A stretch of DNA of 64,000 nucleotides from NCBI GenBank assembly GCA_011391635.1, contig JAABQD010000006.1, positions 40,451 through 104,450 of the forward strand, read 5' to 3'. Positions 60,829 through 64,000 of this stretch are shown here, piece by piece. Each line of letters begins with the position of its first letter. The first letter of the stretch is position 1. The stretch is from Sulfurimonas sp. GTDB lineage: Bacteria > Campylobacterota > Campylobacteria > Campylobacterales > Sulfurimonadaceae. The notes beneath the pieces are model-generated. The model saw only the letters and a program-made list of their open reading frames with translations, made no database searches and had not been told where the DNA came from. Both the position numbers and the translations under genes were made by a program.

Positions 60829-60834
60829 TATAAT
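60829..60834 (+). promoter_or_regulatory. Likely -10 promoter element of the REC-REC-HD-GYP gene
   Basis: TATAAT in TTTGATATAATAGATG, 31 bases before the ATG at 60866, after the feoB stop. TTGGAG before the ATG is the ribosome site. Confidence 0.55.
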
Positions 60835-60865
60835 AGATGCCATTTAAATTTTGGAGATGTGTCGC

Positions 60866-62257
60866 ATGGCGAAGCTTTTGATTATTGAAGATAGCAAAAT
60901 GTTATGCAACACCTTTGAGAGCCTCCTCAAAAAATATACAGATTTTGATTTTGATATGGCACAAACTTATGAGGAAACAAAAGCTCTTCTTTCAAAATCA
61001 AGCTATGAGTTTGCAGTTGCAGATATGAATCTTCCAGATGCACAACATGGTGAAATCATCTCGCTTTTAAATAAGAATCATATCGCACCGATTGTTTTTA
61101 CAGGTATTTTTAGTGAAGAGTTTCGTAATGGATTTGAGAGTGCAAGAATAGTTGATTATGTTCTCAAAGAACGATATGAAAATGTTGTGTATGTTGTTGA
61201 AAAACTTAAACAACTTGAAGCAAATAAACATAAAACAGTTTTAGTTGTCGATGATTCTACGCTTTACGCAAATTATCTCAAAGAAAATTTAAGAATTCAC
61301 TCTTTTAAAGTATTGATTGCTCCTAATGGGCAAGAAGCTCTTAGACTTTTAGAGTTGCACCCAGAAGTTGAACTGATGATTACAGATTACCACATGCCGA
61401 TTATGGATGGCTTGGAACTGGTACGAAAAGTACGAAAGAAGAGAACAAAAAAGAATCTATCTATCATTGTTCTTACTTCAGATACAAACTCTTATAGCAC
61501 GAGTCGTTTTTTAAAAGAGGGTGCAAACGATTATATTACAAAACCTTTTTCAAGAGATGAATTTTACGCCCGAATTTATCAAAATATAAATACAGTTGAA
61601 CTTTTTGAAGCCATGAGAACGGGTTTTGATGATGATATTATAGCTTTGTTGTCCGAGATAACAGAGTTTAAAAGCTCAGAGACTACTTCTCATGTGCGAC
61701 GCATTAGTGAATATAGTTATATTTTAGCAAAGCTTTATGGCATTTTTGAAGAGGAAGCAAAACTTATTTCTAAAATGGCACTTCTGCATGATATAGGTAA
61801 AGTAACGATAGCTGATACTGTTTTGTGTAAACCTGCCTCTTTGACGCTTGAGGAGTACAATCACATGAAACAGCATACCATCTTTGGACATACTCTTTTA
61901 ACAAAAGCATTTAGTAATGATTTGAAAGTTGGAAAAACTGCTATGGATATTGCACTCTATCACCATGAAAAATGGGATGGAAGTGGATACCCACATGGTA
62001 TAAGCAAAGATGAAATTCCAATATCTGCGAGAATTGTTGCCGTAGTTGATGTTTTTGATGCTTTAATGAATCAAAGAGTTTATAAAAAAGCTTGGAGCAT
62101 AGAAGATGCTTTGAAATATATACAAGAGAATTCAGGTCTTCATTTTGAGCCACGACTTGTAAAATTGTTCTTGGCGAATAAAGAGTGTTTTATCAATGTC
62201 CTTAAAAAATATAATTCAGATATGGATGAAAAAGCATATTGTTCAATAATTTTGTAA
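60866..62257 (+). CDS. Tandem-receiver c-di-GMP phosphodiesterase (REC-REC-HD-GYP)
   Basis: From the ATG at 60866 the protein is 463 residues. Receiver 1 (residues 1-115) has LLIIEDSKML and VADMNLPDA; receiver 2 (~125-245) has VVDDSTLYANYL, ITDYHMPIMDGLEL and ITKPFSRDEF; the HD-GYP domain has LLHDIGKV and HHEKWDGSGYPHG, with the canonical GYP. It should cleave c-di-GMP. The receivers align with those of the GGDEF protein at 12084-13328, so the two look like a duplicated input with opposite outputs. A motif copy (61390) falls in the receiver's YHMP. Confidence 0.92.
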   Translation: MAKLLIIEDSKMLCNTFESLLKKYTDFDFDMAQTYEETKALLSKSSYEFAVADMNLPDAQHGEIISLLNKNHIAPIVFTGIFSEEFRNGFESARIVDYVLKERYENVVYVVEKLKQLEANKHKTVLVVDDSTLYANYLKENLRIHSFKVLIAPNGQEALRLLELHPEVELMITDYHMPIMDGLELVRKVRKKRTKKNLSIIVLTSDTNSYSTSRFLKEGANDYITKPFSRDEFYARIYQNINTVELFEAMRTGFDDDIIALLSEITEFKSSETTSHVRRISEYSYILAKLYGIFEEEAKLISKMALLHDIGKVTIADTVLCKPASLTLEEYNHMKQHTIFGHTLLTKAFSNDLKVGKTAMDIALYHHEKWDGSGYPHGISKDEIPISARIVAVVDVFDALMNQRVYKKAWSIEDALKYIQENSGLHFEPRLVKLFLANKECFINVLKKYNSDMDEKAYCSIIL

Positions 62258-62308
62258 GAATCTACTGATGTTAACTTCATATTAATGCTCACTTGTTAGA
62301 ATAACGGC

Positions 62309-62971
62309 ATGAAAAAGATATTAATGATTGAAGATGATTTAGAACTTGCAGAGATACTCACAGAGTATCTTGAGCAGTTTGATTTTAAAGTTGTAACAGA
62401 AGATGACCCTTTTAAAGCGGTTAGTATTCTAAAATTGGAACCATTTGATTTGGTCATTTTAGATTTAACACTTCCTGGAATGGATGGTTTGGAGGTTTGC
62501 GAAGCAATTCGTGAGAGACAGGATATTCCTATTATTATCTCATCGGCAAGAAGTGATGTGACAGATAAGGTTAAAGCACTTGAACTAGGAGCTGATGACT
62601 ACTTGCCAAAACCGTATGATCCAAGAGAACTTGAAGCTAGAATTCACTCAGTGCTTAGACGCTATGAAGCAAAAGCAGAATCAAAAGAAGAGTCAAAAAG
62701 TGACTTTAAATGTGACAAATCTACGATGGTTATTAGCTATAAAGGTAGAAATATAGACCTCACAAATGCAGAGTTTGGAATACTCTCATATATGATTGCA
62801 AAACAGGGACTTGTTGTTTCGAGAGAAGACTTGATACACAATGTCAATGCGATTAATGAAGATTCATCCAATAAGAGTATCGATGTAATGGTAGGAAGAA
62901 TCAGAAATAAACTTGGAGATAAAACCCTTATAGAGTCTGTTCGAGGTTTGGGCTACAAGCTTCTTAAATAA
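62309..62971 (+). CDS. OmpR-family response regulator
   Basis: The 220-residue protein has a receiver with MIEDDLELAEIL, phospho-Asp in LVILDLTLPGMDGLEV and Lys in LPKPYDPRELEAR, followed by a winged-helix DNA-binding domain (LTNAEFGILSYMI, SREDLIHNVN, ESVRGLGYKLLK). It is paired with the kinase gene 3 bases downstream. The pair resembles the acid-response ArsRS system of Helicobacter in layout, but that assignment is tentative. Confidence 0.92.
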   Translation: MKKILMIEDDLELAEILTEYLEQFDFKVVTEDDPFKAVSILKLEPFDLVILDLTLPGMDGLEVCEAIRERQDIPIIISSARSDVTDKVKALELGADDYLPKPYDPRELEARIHSVLRRYEAKAESKEESKSDFKCDKSTMVISYKGRNIDLTNAEFGILSYMIAKQGLVVSREDLIHNVNAINEDSSNKSIDVMVGRIRNKLGDKTLIESVRGLGYKLLK

Positions 62972-62974
62972 TAT

Positions 62975-64000
62975 ATGCAAAAACACGCTGTTCTTATTAC
63001 TGTACTTTTTGCTCTAGTCGTTACGCTATTGAGTGTGAGTGTAGTTTTTTGGGAGTTTTATAAACTCACTAAACAGCAGTACATCAGTAATATATTTACG
63101 AAATATTCTGTAATTACACAAATTTATCGTGAGCATAAGCAAAGAGAGAGCTCTGAGATTATGTTAGAAGCAAATCTCGCGATTTACAAATTTCGTATTG
63201 AAAAAAGAACACATGAACAAAATAGGGTCATCAAAAATGGTGAAGTTCTCAAAAAAGAGGGTTTTGAAGATGTAAATAGTGTGGCACTGCTCAATAAACA
63301 AGGTCTAAGCTTTGAAAATTCGCAAGATGATTTAAGAGCTATGATGATTGAGTTACGAAAAAAAATATATTTTTATATAGAATCTCCAAAAGGTTTTATT
63401 CTTATTGAAGATGAAGAGCTTACTCCTTATAAACCTTGGAATATTCTTTATGCATACACAACAATTATTGCAATTATATCTGTATCATTTTTTTTGATTT
63501 TGCAGAGACTTCGACCTCTTATTCGTTTAAGAAGAAAAATAGCCAAATTTGGAAATGGAGATTTGAGTATCTCATTTAAAACAGATGGAAGTGATGAGAT
63601 AGCTCTTGTTGCGAATGAGCTTGAATCAGCTAGACGAAAAATCAACTCTATATTAGAGTCAAGAACACTTTTTTTGAGAAATTTGATGCATGAGTTAAAA
63701 ACGCCTATCGCTAAAGGAACAATTGCAACACAAATGCTGAGTTCTCAAAAGCAGATAGATAGATTTACCTCTATATTCGGTAGATTAGAGTCTCTTGTTT
63801 CTGAGTTTGCTATGATTGAAGAGTTGACTTGTGCGGACAGTAAAAAAGATTTTAAAGAGTATAGACTTGTGGACATTATTGATGGAGCAATTGATATGGC
63901 GATGGTAGAGCGTAGCAGTGTAAGTGTGGATATAAGTGCGAGTGCAAAAATGTTTGCAAATTATAGACTTTATACTACTGCAATTAAAAATATGATTGAC
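62975..64000 (+). CDS. Sensor histidine kinase, partial (cut by window edge)
   Basis: Starts at the ATG at 62975 and runs open to the window end (342 residues). It has a first membrane helix (VLITVLFALVVTLLSVSVVF), a ~110-residue periplasmic domain, a second helix (YTTIIAIISVSFFLIL), a HAMP-like linker (LRRKIAKFGNGDLSISF), and the H-box LRNLMHELKTPIAKG with the phospho-acceptor His. The ATPase domain lies mostly beyond the edge. The HELKTPIAKG form is one I associate with ArsS-type kinases of Campylobacterota. Confidence 0.88.
   Translation, partial: MQKHAVLITVLFALVVTLLSVSVVFWEFYKLTKQQYISNIFTKYSVITQIYREHKQRESSEIMLEANLAIYKFRIEKRTHEQNRVIKNGEVLKKEGFEDVNSVALLNKQGLSFENSQDDLRAMMIELRKKIYFYIESPKGFILIEDEELTPYKPWNILYAYTTIIAIISVSFFLILQRLRPLIRLRRKIAKFGNGDLSISFKTDGSDEIALVANELESARRKINSILESRTLFLRNLMHELKTPIAKGTIATQMLSSQKQIDRFTSIFGRLESLVSEFAMIEELTCADSKKDFKEYRLVDIIDGAIDMAMVERSSVSVDISASAKMFANYRLYTTAIKNMID

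Larger units (their letters stand above)
2053..61398. repeat. Dispersed 9-mer CCACATGCC (wTCCACATGCCr), 42 exact copies
   Basis: Plus-strand CCACATGCC begins at 3554, 11004, 12001, 14685, 20297, 20817, 23341, 23423, 24406, 27649, 28172, 28919, 29210, 35988, 37387, 38271, 48734, 49134, 49155, 49726, 50206, 54553, 60305 and 61390. The reverse complement begins at 2053, 10033, 14377, 14700, 22680, 22809, 24138, 31573, 32020, 34358, 45009, 49013, 49763, 50068, 50334, 50938, 53319 and 59403. A T precedes the core in 41 of 42 copies and A or G follows in 41 of 42. Thirty-six touch genes (19 sense, 17 antisense) and six are intergenic. Counted by eye, so a few may be missed. Confidence 0.9.

Noticed and set aside
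2053..61398. Reading the repeated 9-mer as Chi, KOPS or a restriction site
   Set aside because: Chi and KOPS sites are strongly strand-biased, but copies here are near equal in both orientations; restriction sites tend to be avoided, not enriched; and copies are embedded in codons, unlike insertion sequences.
61390..61398. The 61390 motif copy as evidence of the uptake motif
   Set aside because: Its flank lacks the T, and Tyr-His-Met-Pro is common in receivers, so this copy may be coincidental; it is counted but carries little weight.
1..64000. tRNA, rRNA, CRISPR arrays, transposases or integrases
   Set aside because: I looked in all gaps and at the island edges (about 51263-51333 and 57031-57129) and saw no cloverleaf, spacer array, transposase or attachment-site duplication.

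Overview
The window looks like chromosome from a Campylobacterota (epsilonproteobacterial) bacterium of the Sulfurimonas/Sulfuricurvum kind. The evidence is a low GC content (roughly the mid-30s percent by eye), many histidine kinases, receiver proteins and c-di-GMP proteins, and gene strings that match the Campylobacter/Helicobacter order as I remember it: argS-tatA-gmk-acidic protein; fliR beside a LolD-like ATPase; ferredoxin-ndk-DUF177-rpmF-plsX-fabH; tal-pilT-rplY-pth-lptF/G-lysA-HAD-pheA-hisC-fliF-fliG-fliH-dxs. No gene-free stretch exceeds 300 bases. I see no rRNA, tRNA, CRISPR array or transposase.

Layout. 1-3129 (mostly minus): end of a sugar MFS permease, a HAD phosphatase, an NhaC antiporter and a GNAT acetyltransferase. 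3171-9996: a secreted L,D-transpeptidase-like protein, then a minus-strand run of argS, tatA, gmk, a 690-residue receiver/acidic-repeat protein, fliR and a LolD-like ATPase. 10096-24708: a membrane-anchored deoxyribosyltransferase-like protein, a VWA protein, a REC-REC-GGDEF regulator, a PIF1-like helicase, a peroxiredoxin, metK, the ferredoxin-to-fabH housekeeping block, a HIT protein, a DEAD-box helicase, rmuC and pssA. 24824-33303: a chemoreceptor, bioD, pyrB, pabB, a kinase, tal and pilT. 33369-45136: translation, cell-envelope, lysine and aromatic amino acid/histidine genes leading into fliFGH-dxs. 45171-51262: a 1122-residue CBS/PAS/GGDEF/EAL protein, pgeF and the ovothiol gene ovoA. 51334-57030: an accessory island with an MmeI-like (Type IIL) restriction-modification gene and two phage-type DNA-binding proteins (ORF6N and RhuM types) that share one C-terminal PLD-like module; the second is frameshifted at a G run. 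57043-60802: Fur-box-preceded porin and feoAB. 60866-64000: a REC-REC-HD-GYP regulator and a two-component pair.

The most striking signal is a dispersed 9-mer, CCACATGCC (core of wTCCACATGCCr). I count 42 exact copies on both strands, in codons, across two start codons, and once as an inverted pair forming a terminator-like hairpin between convergent genes. Well under one copy is expected by chance. These are hallmarks of DNA uptake sequences in Neisseriaceae and Pasteurellaceae, and a pilT gene lies in the same window. I know of no such signal described for Campylobacterota, so I rank it first. The PLD-module island is second.

Coordinates and counts were read by eye; functions rest on visible motifs and family knowledge, not on database searches.
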